The notes below the pieces were generated by a model. That model made no database searches. It was not told the origin of the DNA and saw only the letters and a list, made by a program, of their open reading frames with translations. Positions 23,079-32,485 of a DNA stretch of 64,000 nucleotides are shown here, piece after piece (position 1 is the stretch's first letter; the number at the start of each line of letters is the position of its first letter). A program made the position numbers and the translations under genes. The DNA is from Myxococcales bacterium. Its GTDB lineage: Bacteria > Myxococcota_A > Polyangia > Polyangiales > Polyangiaceae. The stretch spans positions 682,001 through 746,000 of the forward strand of contig JADJKB010000022.1 in assembly GCA_016706225.1 (NCBI GenBank), read 5' to 3'.

Positions 23079-24047
23079 ATGAATCGAATCTTGGTGCTAG
23101 CGCCGTGCGCTGCGTTGGCGTTGGCGGGCATGGTCGCGTGTGGGGACGACGAATCCGGAGGAGGCTCGGGCGGAGGGAGCGGCACGGGAGCGACCGGAGG
23201 TACCGGAGCGACCGGAGGCACCGGCTCTGGCGGAACGGGCGGGACGGGCGCCGCAGGTGGCGCAGGCGCAGGTGGCGGCACCGGCGCGACGGGCGGCGCT
23301 GCGGGCGCTGCGGGCGCTGACGCGGGTGGTGTCGGCGGCGGCGGTCCGGATGGCGGCGCCAACGTCAATGTCACCGGAACGGTGTTCGAATTCCAACAGA
23401 CGCCGTTGGACGGCGGGACCGCCCCGGTCATCGCCGACGTCAAGGTGTGTCTGATGGACACCACCAACTGCACGACCACGGATGCAAAAGGCGAGTACAA
23501 ACTGAGCGTCCCGTCTCTGCTCGAGTCCGCGTTGCTCTTCAGCAAGACCGGCGTTGCGAACACCGCCATCGCTGCCACGTTTCCGGCCAAGGACTTCTTT
23601 ATCAACGCTTCGATGCCGACGGAGGTGCTCGCCGGTCTTTTTGCCGCGGCAGCGCAGTTCCAATGGCCATTGGCGGGCAAGGCCATCGTGATCCCGTTCG
23701 CCAACACTACCGTGACCGTTGACGCCGGTACACCCGATGGTGGCACGTTGACGCAGACTTCCGGCCTGGCCGGCGCGACGTTCAGTATCGTTCCCGCGTC
23801 GGGGGTCGGTCCGGTCTACGTCAACGCGAGTCAGTTTCCCGACCCCGCGGGCACCGCAACGACCAGCTTCGGCTGGGCGGGCATCGGCAATCTGCCCCCA
23901 GGCAACTACGTGGTCAAAGCCATGGCGCCGGGCAAGACGTGCAAGAAGCAGGGCATCGTCGGCTGGCCCGGAAAGAACCCGGACGAGAGCCGCGTGCCAG
24001 CCATCGCCGACTACATCACGAACCAAGTACTCTTCCTGTGTAACTGA
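23079..24047 (+). CDS. Secreted lipoprotein with carboxypeptidase-regulatory-like domain
   Basis: 322 residues from ATG 23079, chosen for its signal peptide with lipobox AGMVAC. A Gly/Ala/Thr linker spans about 27-110. The domain that follows begins VTGTVFEFQQTPLDGG and VIADVKVCLMDTTNCTTTDA with KGEYKLSVPS, the typical prealbumin-like CarboxypepD_reg fold. A second beta region ends with GIGNLPPGNYVVKAMAPGKT. Such domains serve as surface adhesion or spacer modules. A perfect 12-bp hairpin follows the stop. Confidence 0.82.
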   Translation: MNRILVLAPCAALALAGMVACGDDESGGGSGGGSGTGATGGTGATGGTGSGGTGGTGAAGGAGAGGGTGATGGAAGAAGADAGGVGGGGPDGGANVNVTGTVFEFQQTPLDGGTAPVIADVKVCLMDTTNCTTTDAKGEYKLSVPSLLESALLFSKTGVANTAIAATFPAKDFFINASMPTEVLAGLFAAAAQFQWPLAGKAIVIPFANTTVTVDAGTPDGGTLTQTSGLAGATFSIVPASGVGPVYVNASQFPDPAGTATTSFGWAGIGNLPPGNYVVKAMAPGKTCKKQGIVGWPGKNPDESRVPAIADYITNQVLFLCN

Positions 24048-24056
24048 CGAGCGAGG

Positions 24057-24091
24057 GCGGTCCGCGTGGGCACGGCAGTCACGCGGACCGC
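24057..24091. terminator. Bidirectional hairpin terminator between convergent genes
   Basis: GCGGTCCGCGTG (24057-24068) and CACGCGGACCGC (24080-24091) form a perfect 12-bp stem with an 11-nt loop, 9 bases after one stop and 25 before the other. Confidence 0.65.
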
Positions 24092-24116
24092 GCCGGGGGT
24101 CCGAGACCGCGCGCGC

Positions 24117-25142
24117 TCACTCGTCTTCGACCGGCGCGACATCCCCGACGACCGCCGCGCCCCAGTGCCGCGAACCTGGGCGTTGCAGCGTCCGCGCTAG
24201 CTTGTCGCGCTGGTCGACCTTCAGGATGGCCAGGAGCGAGGTGATGTAAGCCACGCGGTCGACCATGCGCGCCTTCGGTCCCTTGCCCAGGTCGAGCTTG
24301 GTCGCGTCGAACTCGTCCTTCTCGAACACGGCGAGCAGCGCACGCATGCGCTTCTCTTGTGCCTCGCGCAGCGCCTTGTTGCGTGAGCCCACCTCGAAGC
24401 GTGCGAGCACCGGCGCCACCCGTTTCTGCTGCAACTCGTCGAGCCCGAGCAGGGTCGCAACGCGGGTGAGACGCCGCTTGGCGCGGTCGGCGACGCGCGC
24501 CTTGTCGGCAGGCGTCGCCGGCTTGGCCGGCTTGGCTGACTTGGCAGCGCTCGCTGCCTTTGCGGCCTTCTCGGCTGCGCTCGGGTACTTCTTGCGCAGC
24601 GCTTCGACGAGCTCCTTGCGCTGGTCGTCTTCGAGCAGACCGTGCAGCTCGCTCAGTGCGGCAGCCTCGGCCTCGTGACGCGCCTTCGCCACACGCTCGA
24701 GCGTCGCGTAGTGGGGCGCGAGCTTGGCTTCGACGATGTGACCCGTCTTGACGCCATCCAGGAGCGCCGCGAAGAACTCCTTCAGTGCGACCTTCGTGTC
24801 GTCCTCGTCCTGGGCAGCTCCCCACAGGCGCTCGTCGATGGCGTCGAGTTTGCTCGTTTGCTCGTCCGAGAGCTCCAGGGCGCGCACACGACTGAAGAGC
24901 GCCCCGGCGGTGCCACGGCGCTGGACCGGGCTGCGTTTCTCCGCTGCCGCAGCCGAGCCCGAAGGCGCCGGTGCTGCGGAGGCGGACGAGCTCGCCGCAG
25001 GTGGCGGAGCTTCCGGCTCCGGCGGCTCCGACGCGCTCGCGCTCGCGCTCGCGACCGGCTCGGTCTTCGATTCTTTGCCGCACGCAAGTGGCAACGCGAT
25101 GACGGCGGCGAGCACCAGAGCGAGCGACGACCGCGAGGTCAC
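24117..25142 (-). CDS. Spy/CpxP-like helical lipoprotein
   Basis: 341 residues. The signal peptide has the lipobox ALPLAC, then a Ser/Ala/Pro/Glu linker to about 70. Two related helical segments follow: LFSRVRALELSDEQTSKLDA (about 82-100) and ATLLGLDELQQKRVAPVLAR (about 228-250), each in the LxLTxxQ style of Spy/CpxP periplasmic proteins. They are separated by a Lys/Ala-rich helix (AEKAAKAASAAKSAKPAKPA). Family members bind unfolded proteins or metals in envelope stress; here this is inference. It is followed on the same strand, further from the start, by nothing coupled. Confidence 0.72.
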   Translation of the reverse strand: MTSRSSLALVLAAVIALPLACGKESKTEPVASASASASEPPEPEAPPPAASSSASAAPAPSGSAAAAEKRSPVQRRGTAGALFSRVRALELSDEQTSKLDAIDERLWGAAQDEDDTKVALKEFFAALLDGVKTGHIVEAKLAPHYATLERVAKARHEAEAAALSELHGLLEDDQRKELVEALRKKYPSAAEKAAKAASAAKSAKPAKPATPADKARVADRAKRRLTRVATLLGLDELQQKRVAPVLARFEVGSRNKALREAQEKRMRALLAVFEKDEFDATKLDLGKGPKARMVDRVAYITSLLAILKVDQRDKLARTLQRPGSRHWGAAVVGDVAPVEDE

Positions 25143-25223
25143 GGCGGCAGCTCAGCACATGGGCCCGGCGGTCGCAACGCCGACGCGCTTTGCACGTCGC
25201 AGTCGGCGCGGCGGCGCTGTCCC

Positions 25224-25436
25224 TCAGAGCGTCGATCGAATCAGCAGGAACAGTCCGCCGCTGGTGAGCAGCGCTCCGAGCACCAAGAAGAAGGCAACGG
25301 TTCCCTTTCTGCCGAGCGCCGCTTCGAGTTGACGCCCCTGAGTGGTTTTGAGCTCACCTTTGCGCACGGCGGCGGCAACACCCGCCCACAGCTGGAGAAA
25401 TCCGGCAAGAATGAGAAATATCGAGATACCTCGCAT
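25224..25436 (-). CDS. Small membrane protein with two TM helices
   Basis: 70 residues: TM1 at about 4-23 (ISIFLILAGFLQLWAGVAAA), a short polar loop with basic residues (RKGELKTTQGRQLEAALGRK), TM2 at about 46-66 (VAFFLVLGALLTSGGLFLLI). The hydrophobic pattern and loop charge make it credible despite its size. It lies 81 bases upstream of the Spy-like gene on the same strand. No family recognised. Confidence 0.6.
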   Translation of the reverse strand: MRGISIFLILAGFLQLWAGVAAAVRKGELKTTQGRQLEAALGRKGTVAFFLVLGALLTSGGLFLLIRSTL

Positions 25437-25546
25437 GCGACACCGTTACGCCGCTTCGACAACCGATGGCAACTCCTCAGGGTCCGCACTCAAGAACGCA
25501 CGCACGCTCGGTTTCGCCGCACACATCATGCGGGAGCCGTAAAACC

Positions 25547-25954
25547 TCAACGCCGTCGCGACGCGAAGGCCAGTGCGCCCAGGGCAAGCAGGCCGAGAGC
25601 CGCGAACGAAGTCGTACGCTCTTCACCAACATTGCACGAACCGCAGCCGCGTCGCTGCTCGGGCTGCGGGCCACCTCCACCGCGGCACCAGACCTCGTTC
25701 CACACCGAGGCGCCGGGCGCGCGACACGCCTGTTGATAGCCTTGCGCGCCAAGCTCCTGACACTTGTTCGGCTGTTCGTACGAGCCGCGGCAATCGATGC
25801 ACTGATCCCCGGGACGAGCCACGGACTGTGCGGTGCACTCGGGTCCGGGTCCAGGCCCCGGAGGGATGTCGGCGGACGCCGACGCGGCCAGGGTGGTACA
25901 GAAGAGCAGCGGCACGAAGAGCGCGGTGAGCTTCACGCGCTGAGCATAGACCAT
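25547..25954 (-). CDS. Secreted protein with MYXO-CTERM-like sorting tail
   Basis: 135 residues from ATG 25954; GTG 25936 (VKLTALFVPLL) would give a neater signal peptide. The signal ends near ASASA. The mature part is Pro/Gly/Cys-rich (GDQCIDCRGSYEQPNKCQEL). The end has the tripartite MYXO-CTERM pattern: Cys motif RRGCGSCNVG, hydrophobic helix FAALGLLALGALAFAS and Arg cluster RRR. Such tails direct proteins to the cell surface through a dedicated processing protease in myxobacteria, which supports the taxonomic guess for the window. The mature domain has no known function. Confidence 0.75.
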   Translation of the reverse strand: MVYAQRVKLTALFVPLLFCTTLAASASADIPPGPGPGPECTAQSVARPGDQCIDCRGSYEQPNKCQELGAQGYQQACRAPGASVWNEVWCRGGGGPQPEQRRGCGSCNVGEERTTSFAALGLLALGALAFASRRR

Positions 25955-26034
25955 GGCGACGCACGCGGCGACCCGGCGTTCATCGCGGCGCCCCGGGCTC
26001 GAGATCCCGCGCACCCATCGGGTCTGCGGGTGTC

Positions 26035-26910
26035 TCAACGCTGACAGCCCGGGCAAAAACAGCTCGCGCGCTGGCCGATGACTTTCCGTTTCATGGGAGT
26101 GCCACAGCGGGTGCACGGCTGGCCGGCGCGGCCATAAGCGCGGTGTTCGCGCTGATAACCTCCGTCCGTGCCGTCAGGTCTCACGAAGTCATCGATGCTG
26201 GAGCCTCCAGCCTCGATCCCGCTCTCGAGCACACGAACGACGGCGGCCGCCAGCGCGTCACTCTCGGCCCGGCGAAGCGCCCGCGCCGGACGCGTGGGGC
26301 GGACCCCAGCGAGAAACAGCGCCTCATCGGCATAGATGTTTCCGACTCCGGCGAGCACGGACTGATCGAGGAGCAGACTCTTGATGGGTACTCTGCGACG
26401 ACGCGAGGCGTCGAAGAGCTGCTCACCCGTCACCTCGAGCGCATCGACACCGAGCTTCTCGAGCCGCGGGTCGAGCTTCCCCGGCGCAAGCCACCTCACC
26501 TTGCCGAACTTCCTCACGTCCCGGAACATCACCTCCGGACCCCTGTCGGAAAACCCGAGCACCATGTGAGTGTGCTCGTCAGCGGCGAAGCGCCGCTGCG
26601 CCTGCCGCGTCAGCGCTCCGCGGGCCTCCGCCGACAGAAGCCGCGGGCTCAGCGCCGCTGACGAGAACAGCTGGCCCGTCATGCCCAGGTGCAGGAGCAG
26701 ACTCGACGCGTCATCGAGCCGCGCAACCAGGTACTTCCCATGGCGGTCGAGGCTCACCACGCTTCGGCCCACGAGGCGTTTGCGCAGCGTCGCGGGCGGC
26801 GTAAGAAAGAAGTAGCTCTTCTCCGTCGTGACGACGCGCGTCACTCGGCGCCCGACGAGCAGCGGCAGCACCGCGCGGCGAGTGACTTCGACCTCCGGCA
26901 GCTCGGGCAC
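26035..26910 (-). CDS. mutM: Formamidopyrimidine-DNA glycosylase (Fpg)
   Basis: 291 residues beginning MPELPEVEV, the catalytic N-terminal Pro-Glu motif. Other hallmarks are the hairpin GKYLVARLD with its catalytic Lys, the helix-two-turn-helix region (LLDQSVLAGVGNIYADEALF) and a C-terminal zinc finger (CTRCGTPMKRKV then CFCPGCQ). It removes 8-oxoguanine and formamidopyrimidines from DNA and nicks the abasic site. Length and motif order match the family. It is followed by the MYXO-CTERM gene 80 bases away on the same strand. Confidence 0.96.
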   Translation of the reverse strand: MPELPEVEVTRRAVLPLLVGRRVTRVVTTEKSYFFLTPPATLRKRLVGRSVVSLDRHGKYLVARLDDASSLLLHLGMTGQLFSSAALSPRLLSAEARGALTRQAQRRFAADEHTHMVLGFSDRGPEVMFRDVRKFGKVRWLAPGKLDPRLEKLGVDALEVTGEQLFDASRRRRVPIKSLLLDQSVLAGVGNIYADEALFLAGVRPTRPARALRRAESDALAAAVVRVLESGIEAGGSSIDDFVRPDGTDGGYQREHRAYGRAGQPCTRCGTPMKRKVIGQRASCFCPGCQR

Positions 26911-26969
26911 GAGCGAACGCTATCAGATGCCGAATCGCGGTCGAGCTGCCAAGAATGACACCTCGACCC

Positions 26970-28193
26970 TCAGTTCTGCGCCGTGACCTCGGTGTCCCGA
27001 CGTACCAGGTAGAAGAAGTCTCTCAGCGAGCGCTTGCGGATGTACTCGTCCTCGTCGAACTCGAAACCTGGCGCCAGGGCGACCGCTTTGCGCGGGCCAC
27101 CAGCCTCCTTCTGCTCGTACAAGACGAACTTCGGATAACTCCAGTTCACGTCCAGCTGTCCCACCGTCGCCGCCCCGGCGTGGCGCATGCCGTCGGCGAT
27201 GGCCTTGGCGGTCGTGTGATTGCTGATGCCCACATACAGCACGTCGCGAGCCGCATTCAGCCCCACTGCCGAGCGTCGGATGACCGTCTCACCATCCAGC
27301 GTGGCGCCCCAGAGTCGGGTGTCCGGATCTGCCAGCCCCGGGTGGACCTTGTCATCCTCGTACATGCAACCCGGCATCTGCCGCGACCAGATCATCTTGC
27401 TCTCGGAGCTCGCGAGCTTCTTCCAGGTGCCGAGCACGAGCGTCCCGTCGTCGAGCTCCGCAAGTGTGCACGCGGTCTCGCGCGGCTTGACCAGAGTGAC
27501 CCCGTCCACCTTCATGCCGAACCACCCGTGCTCGGTCATGAACCCGCCGTTGAACGCACCCAGCAATTGCTCGTGGTCTTCATCGGGGATGCGCGCCTTG
27601 CGCACCAGATGTTTCGCTTCCTTCTCGATGCTCTGGGGCTCGCGGTAACCTGCCACGGCCTGCAGCCGCGCCCGCTTCATGTCCACCGCAACGACGAACA
27701 ATTCGGCCCACGAGCGGTTCTTGTCCGGATGCAGCAGCGTCTTCTCCAGGTAGGCAGCCTCGTCGGGACGGCGCGGATCCCCGAGCTTCACCCAGACCCC
27801 GTCGCCCGGCGCCGACCACTTTTCGTGTACCGGACCCACGTCTGCCAGGTGCCAATCGGGTTTCTTTTTTACGTCCGTCCCGCTCGAGGAGGTGGCCGGC
27901 TGCGGTTCGGCTGGGGGGATCTCCCAGTAGGCCTTGGGCTTCTCGTCCTTGCGATACCAGCGATTGAAACGATCTTCCACGCCGTAGGCCGCGTCTTCGA
28001 GCTTGGCGACGTTGTCGGTGCCGAGCACCGCCCGCAGGCTGTTGGCGACGAGCGGCCCCATCCAGGGGATCTTGTGGACCGCAATCCACAACGCGATCAC
28101 CGACACGGGCAACAGCAACCCCAATGTCATGAGGATCCGCCGTAGCCGACCCTTCGTCCTGGATTTTCGAGCGGCTTTCTCCGGGCTACCCAT
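26970..28193 (-). CDS. Phosphodiester glycosidase-family membrane-anchored protein
   Basis: 407 residues from ATG 28193, chosen because a basic N-terminus and TM follow at once (GRLRRILMTLGLLLPVSVIALW). A linker region to about 110 precedes the NAGPA-like domain: VKLGDPRRPDEAAYLEKTLL, FVVAVDMKRARLQAVAGYRE, LLGAFNGGFMTEHGWFGMKV, then RSAVGLNAARDVLYVGIS. The fold resembles the human uncovering enzyme that cleaves GlcNAc-phosphodiester bonds; bacterial substrates are mostly unknown. Here it is anchored in the inner membrane with the domain outside. Divergent from the Omp85 gene with a 96-base gap. Confidence 0.83.
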   Translation of the reverse strand: MGSPEKAARKSRTKGRLRRILMTLGLLLPVSVIALWIAVHKIPWMGPLVANSLRAVLGTDNVAKLEDAAYGVEDRFNRWYRKDEKPKAYWEIPPAEPQPATSSSGTDVKKKPDWHLADVGPVHEKWSAPGDGVWVKLGDPRRPDEAAYLEKTLLHPDKNRSWAELFVVAVDMKRARLQAVAGYREPQSIEKEAKHLVRKARIPDEDHEQLLGAFNGGFMTEHGWFGMKVDGVTLVKPRETACTLAELDDGTLVLGTWKKLASSESKMIWSRQMPGCMYEDDKVHPGLADPDTRLWGATLDGETVIRRSAVGLNAARDVLYVGISNHTTAKAIADGMRHAGAATVGQLDVNWSYPKFVLYEQKEAGGPRKAVALAPGFEFDEDEYIRKRSLRDFFYLVRRDTEVTAQN

Positions 28194-28289
28194 GACCGCG
28201 CCGATCGTAGCCACGAACGGGACAAAGCGCCCATTTGTGGCGCACCGCCCGCGCGCGAGAGGTGCGATCTGAGTTAAGAAGGTGGCGCG

Positions 28290-31200
28290 ATGTTCCGAGG
28301 GATCCTCCGCCACGCCCCGGCTTTGGCCGTGGTCCTCGGGCAACTCGCGGCAACTCGTGATGGTCGCGCGGACGACGAACGACCACGCCCGAGCGAGCCC
28401 ACCGCGACGGGTGCAGCTGCGCCCACTCGGGCCCAAGCACCGGACCGGAAGGCCCGACCGTCGGACGAACCAAGCGTTGGTGCCATCCCGGATCTGTCGC
28501 CCGCTCCGTCGCTCGGCGGGTTTGCGGGACGCAGCATCACGCGCATCGAGGTGTTGGCCGTCGGAGGGCGCTGGGAGGAGCAACCCAAACCTCGCTTCGT
28601 CAGCCCGGGCGACACCCTGACGAGCGAGCTCGCGCGACGCGCCATGCTCGAGCTGACGGACACCGGTCGCTTCGCCAACGTCAGCGCCGAGGCCGAAGCG
28701 GACGGCGACGGTGTGCTGTTGCGCATCAAGGTCGTGCCGCGCCGATTGGTGGCCAGCATCCGCATCAGCGGCGGCGTGCTGGACGCGGACGAGACTCTGC
28801 GCGCGGCCCGCGTGCGAACGGGCTCGGAGCTCACGGCTGCGGAGCTCGCGGCCATCGCGCGGCGTGTCGAGATAGCCTACGTGCGCAGCGGGTACCCGCG
28901 CGTCGCGGTGCGCATCGACGCCATCGACACCGACGATCCGATGCGGGTCGTGCTCGACCTCGACATCGTCCCCGGCGAGCCGCGGCGGATCGACTCACGG
29001 CGTTTCATGGTCTGGCCCAGCCCGAAGGTGGACGGTCTGCCCGAGCTGTTGAGCGCCTACGGTGTGTCGGTTGGGGACCGCGCGGACGAGGACGAGCTTG
29101 CCGCCGCCGACCACGAGCTGGAGAAAAACCTGCGCATTCGCGGCTGGCATCGGGCGGTCGTATCCCACTCTCTCAAGCCCGCAAGCGGACTGACGGAGGT
29201 CGTGCTCGACGTCAAAGCGGGACCGCTCGTGCGGCTGAAATTCGAGGGCATCCAGCATTTCGACTCTAGTCAGATCGAGCGCACGCTCGAGCTCGACGAC
29301 ACGGATGATCGAGCTCCGTCGTCGTTGGCCGAACGCATCAGGAAGTTCTACATCGAGCGTGGTTTCCTCGATGTCGACGTCGGCTTCACCGAACGCGGCG
29401 GCAGCAATGAACCGATCCACGACCTGGTGTTCAAAGTGCGCGAACGCAGTCAGCTGCGGATCGTTGGCCGCGAGTACCCCTGCCTGACCGGGTCACGACG
29501 GGCCCGGGACGTGGGCAGCGAAATGGACAGCTTCCTCAGTGAAGAGCTGCCCGGCAGCGGCATCTTCTCCTCCGTCGACCCGCGGGTCGTCGATCAGAGT
29601 TTTGGCCCACTCGGCACGACGGGCGCGCGCCCGGTGCCTTTCGAGCCGAACCCGTGGATGACCTTCGTCCCGGAGGTCTACGAGCGGGCGATGAAACATG
29701 TGCAAGACCTGTATCGCTCCGAGGGTTATCTCTCGGCGACGGTCGGGCCAGCCCACCTCCTGCGCCGGCGATGTGATCCTCACTCACCACCGGGGCGATG
29801 TGTTCCGCTCGGCTCGCGGAAGAGTCCCAAGCTTGCCTGCTCCCATGACGAAATTGGATTGCCGCTCGAGGAGCCGGCGCCTGACCCGGCGTTTGCCTGC
29901 GTGCCGGACCCCAAAAAGGGCGTGCTGTGTGAGGCCGACGCGGTCCTGCATGTGCCGATCAAACTCGGCCCGCGAAGCTACCTGTACGACCTCGGTTTCC
30001 AGGGCAACAAGGTCCTGATCGAAAAACACCTGGCAGAGCTCAGCGAGCTCGAGCTGGGAAAACCCGCGTCGCAGGTCGAGCTGGAAAAGGCGCGGCGGCG
30101 GCTGCTGGATGCCTACGCCGAAGAGGGTTTTGCGTTTGCAGAGGTCGACGCCAACCTCGAGCTCTCACCTGACCGGACGCGCGCGCGCGCCGTGTTCACG
30201 ATCAGCGAGCGGGAGCGGGTCAAGGTGTCGCGCATCGTCATCGTGGGCGCGCGCAGCACCAACGAGCGGCTGATCCGCAGTCGCATCGCGCTCAGCGTGG
30301 GGCAGCCCTACCGGCGCAGCGACATCCGCAAGACCGAGGAACGCCTGGCGTCACTTGGGGTGTTTTCAACCATCACCGTCGGCCTCGAGGATCCGTACGT
30401 GCCCGCCAAGGAGAAGGCAGTCGTGATCACGGTGCAGGAGCGCAAACCCCAGTACCTCGACATTCGTCCGGGTTTTTCCACGGGCGAGGGCTTCCGCATC
30501 ACCTTCGAATACGGCCACCGAAACCTGGGTGGCGAGGCCATCCAGCTCACCTTGCGCGTGCAGCTCGGTTATCTGCCGAACGAGCTGATTCTGGAAGAGG
30601 ACGTGCGCAAGAAGTACGACGAGCTCGACGTGGGGCAGCGACTCGAGCGGCGAAACAGCGCACTCATCGAGTTCCCGGACGTCGGCCTCGGTCCGCTCTT
30701 TCGTCTGGGCGTCGAAGGGCTCGACGTGCGGGACAACGCGCGGGACTTCGGCCTGACCAAGGACGCCGGCATCGTCACCTTGACCTATCGACCCGTGCGC
30801 CAGTTCTCGGCCTTCGTCGGCGGCTCCCTCGAGCTCAACAACGCCTCGATCTTCGGCTCCGAGCAGAAGGGTGCACTCGAAGACTACGTGAAGAACAACC
30901 CGCGGAGTGCCGGTCTGTTCCGCGTGCCTGAAGGCACCACCCTCGCGGTCGCCGAACGCGTCGGATTCTCGTGGGACCGCCGCGACAATCCCCTCGGCGC
31001 CACCAAGGGCACCCTGCTCAGCTCGAGCGTCGAACACGTGCGGGCTACTCCCGACAAAGAGGGCGGCGACGGCGTCTTCGACCCACCGAAGGTCAGCCAG
31101 TTCCTGCGCTTGACCCAGCGGATTGCGGGTTACGTTCGGCTGAGCGACAAGGGCTTCGCGCTCGCGGGCAGCTTGCGCTGGGGCATGAACCAGCAGCTCC

Positions 31201-31652
31201 GCAGTGACTCACGCACGTATCCCGATCGCCTGTTCTTCCTGGGCGGCGTGGACTCCGTGCGCGGGTTCTTGCAAGACTCGATGATCCCCGAGGACATCGC
31301 GCAACAGCTGCTCGACCCCAACAGCGGATTGACGCTCGACCAGGTCGTGATCCGCGGTGGTGATGCTTTCGTGAATCCCCGCCTCGAGCTGCGCATTCCC
31401 CTCTCGGGCAGCGTGCAGACCGGGTTGTTCGTCGATTCGGGCAACCTCTGGCGCGATCCCACGAAGGTGAACCCGCTGCGCCTGCGTTACTCCGTCGGCA
31501 GCGGTCTTCGTATCGGCACGCCGATCGGCCCGCTGGTCTTCGACTACGGATTCAACGTGGAGCGGATCCTGGACGACCTGGACCCGGGCCGCACCGAGCA
31601 GCGTTTCTGGGAGCCACTCGGGGCGTTCCACTTCAGCATCGGTCTGTTCTGA
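28290..31652 (+). CDS. Long Omp85/BamA-family outer-membrane assembly protein
   Basis: 1120 residues, against about 800 for typical BamA. A poor signal-like N-terminus and a charged linker lead into POTRA-type repeats (RSITRIEVLAVGGRW, RLVASIRISGGVLDADE, VRLKFEGIQHFDSSQIE, YLYDLGFQGNKVLIEKHL, VKVSRIVIVGARSTNERLI). Between repeats lies a Cys-containing insertion at about 395-560 (CLTGSRRARD, CDPHSPPGRCVPLG, CEADAVLHVP). The C-terminal barrel has the family motif DSVRGFLQ at about 990 and ends in Phe (HFSIGLF). It inserts barrel proteins into the outer membrane or translocates them. TamA-type function is the alternative. Confidence 0.88.
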   Translation: MFRGILRHAPALAVVLGQLAATRDGRADDERPRPSEPTATGAAAPTRAQAPDRKARPSDEPSVGAIPDLSPAPSLGGFAGRSITRIEVLAVGGRWEEQPKPRFVSPGDTLTSELARRAMLELTDTGRFANVSAEAEADGDGVLLRIKVVPRRLVASIRISGGVLDADETLRAARVRTGSELTAAELAAIARRVEIAYVRSGYPRVAVRIDAIDTDDPMRVVLDLDIVPGEPRRIDSRRFMVWPSPKVDGLPELLSAYGVSVGDRADEDELAAADHELEKNLRIRGWHRAVVSHSLKPASGLTEVVLDVKAGPLVRLKFEGIQHFDSSQIERTLELDDTDDRAPSSLAERIRKFYIERGFLDVDVGFTERGGSNEPIHDLVFKVRERSQLRIVGREYPCLTGSRRARDVGSEMDSFLSEELPGSGIFSSVDPRVVDQSFGPLGTTGARPVPFEPNPWMTFVPEVYERAMKHVQDLYRSEGYLSATVGPAHLLRRRCDPHSPPGRCVPLGSRKSPKLACSHDEIGLPLEEPAPDPAFACVPDPKKGVLCEADAVLHVPIKLGPRSYLYDLGFQGNKVLIEKHLAELSELELGKPASQVELEKARRRLLDAYAEEGFAFAEVDANLELSPDRTRARAVFTISERERVKVSRIVIVGARSTNERLIRSRIALSVGQPYRRSDIRKTEERLASLGVFSTITVGLEDPYVPAKEKAVVITVQERKPQYLDIRPGFSTGEGFRITFEYGHRNLGGEAIQLTLRVQLGYLPNELILEEDVRKKYDELDVGQRLERRNSALIEFPDVGLGPLFRLGVEGLDVRDNARDFGLTKDAGIVTLTYRPVRQFSAFVGGSLELNNASIFGSEQKGALEDYVKNNPRSAGLFRVPEGTTLAVAERVGFSWDRRDNPLGATKGTLLSSSVEHVRATPDKEGGDGVFDPPKVSQFLRLTQRIAGYVRLSDKGFALAGSLRWGMNQQLRSDSRTYPDRLFFLGGVDSVRGFLQDSMIPEDIAQQLLDPNSGLTLDQVVIRGGDAFVNPRLELRIPLSGSVQTGLFVDSGNLWRDPTKVNPLRLRYSVGSGLRIGTPIGPLVFDYGFNVERILDDLDPGRTEQRFWEPLGAFHFSIGLF

Positions 31653-31687
31653 ACGGGGAGTCCCCAGCCAGCCACCCGACGCACGCC

Positions 31688-32446
31688 TCATTTCTTCTTG
31701 TTGGGAGCGAGCGCCTCTTTCATGTGAGGCGGGAGGGAGAAAGCTTTGAACTTGGGACGTGGACGCCGCTCGTCGCCGTCCTCGGTGACGCGGAGCTCAC
31801 CCAGCTCACCCAGCTCACCCAGCTCACCCATTTCCCCGATCTCGACGTGCTTCGGGATCACGCCATCGAGCCCGTCCAGCGAAGCCAAGGTCGGATCCGA
31901 AGGCGGCGGCCGCGAGATGATGCTCGGCAAGACGCGAGCGGTACCGCCGACCATCGGCAGCAGGCTGGCGGAGACCGCCGAAAATGAAGGCGGCATGCTG
32001 CTGCGTCGGAGCGCGCTCGTGGTCCTCAGCTCGACCCGGCGTTCCTCGACCGCACCGTCGACGGCGAGCGGCAAGAGCAGGTTGGGGTGCAGCGCGAGTG
32101 CGGCGCGAAACTCACGGAACGCGGTGTCCATCTTGAGCGGGCCCAGCAGGCGCGTGCGCGTGAGCCCGTCGTCCACGAAGAGCTCCAGCACACACACCTC
32201 GTCGTCTCCGATGATCTTGACGATCAGCTCTCCTTCCAACCAGTCACGCGTCGCGATGTGGGCCAGCACCAATAGGATCTTGGGCGACCCATTCCAGGGG
32301 GTCACGACCTTCGCCATGTGTGTGACCAGCGCTAGACTTCGCTCACGCGGGCCGGGCTCGATCAACGTGCGGGCCGGAGCCAGCGCGGTCTTGATGTCGT
32401 CGTCGGTGACGTCGAGACAGCTCTTGATCTCGGAGAAAGGCCGCAC
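31688..32446 (-). CDS. Hypothetical protein with GEL repeat
   Basis: 252 residues, no signal or TM. N-terminal half is compact (SLALVTHMAKVVTPWNGSPK, ILLVLAHIATRDWLEGELIV, DDEVCVLELFVDDGLTRTRL). The second half is low-complexity Ser/Pro-rich and includes G-E-L repeated four times (about 205-217), ending in a basic tail PHMKEALAPNKKK. The repeat is encoded by a 9-base microsatellite. No family recognised. It converges with the Omp85 gene. Confidence 0.65.
   Translation of the reverse strand: MRPFSEIKSCLDVTDDDIKTALAPARTLIEPGPRERSLALVTHMAKVVTPWNGSPKILLVLAHIATRDWLEGELIVKIIGDDEVCVLELFVDDGLTRTRLLGPLKMDTAFREFRAALALHPNLLLPLAVDGAVEERRVELRTTSALRRSSMPPSFSAVSASLLPMVGGTARVLPSIISRPPPSDPTLASLDGLDGVIPKHVEIGEMGELGELGELGELRVTEDGDERRPRPKFKAFSLPPHMKEALAPNKKK
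31793..31829. repeat. 9-base tandem repeat within a coding region
   Basis: Four units of CAGCTCACC-type sequence in tandem, encoding GEL repeats on the minus strand. Unit length is a multiple of three, so gain or loss of units would keep the frame. Confidence 0.8.
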
Positions 32447-32485
32447 GGTCCTCGCAAACTACCACAGCCCACGTCTCATGCGCCC

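Noticed and set aside
26955..28145. 396-codon open frame antisense to the phosphodiester glycosidase gene
   Set aside because: No start context, no recognisable fold and full overlap with a domain-bearing gene.
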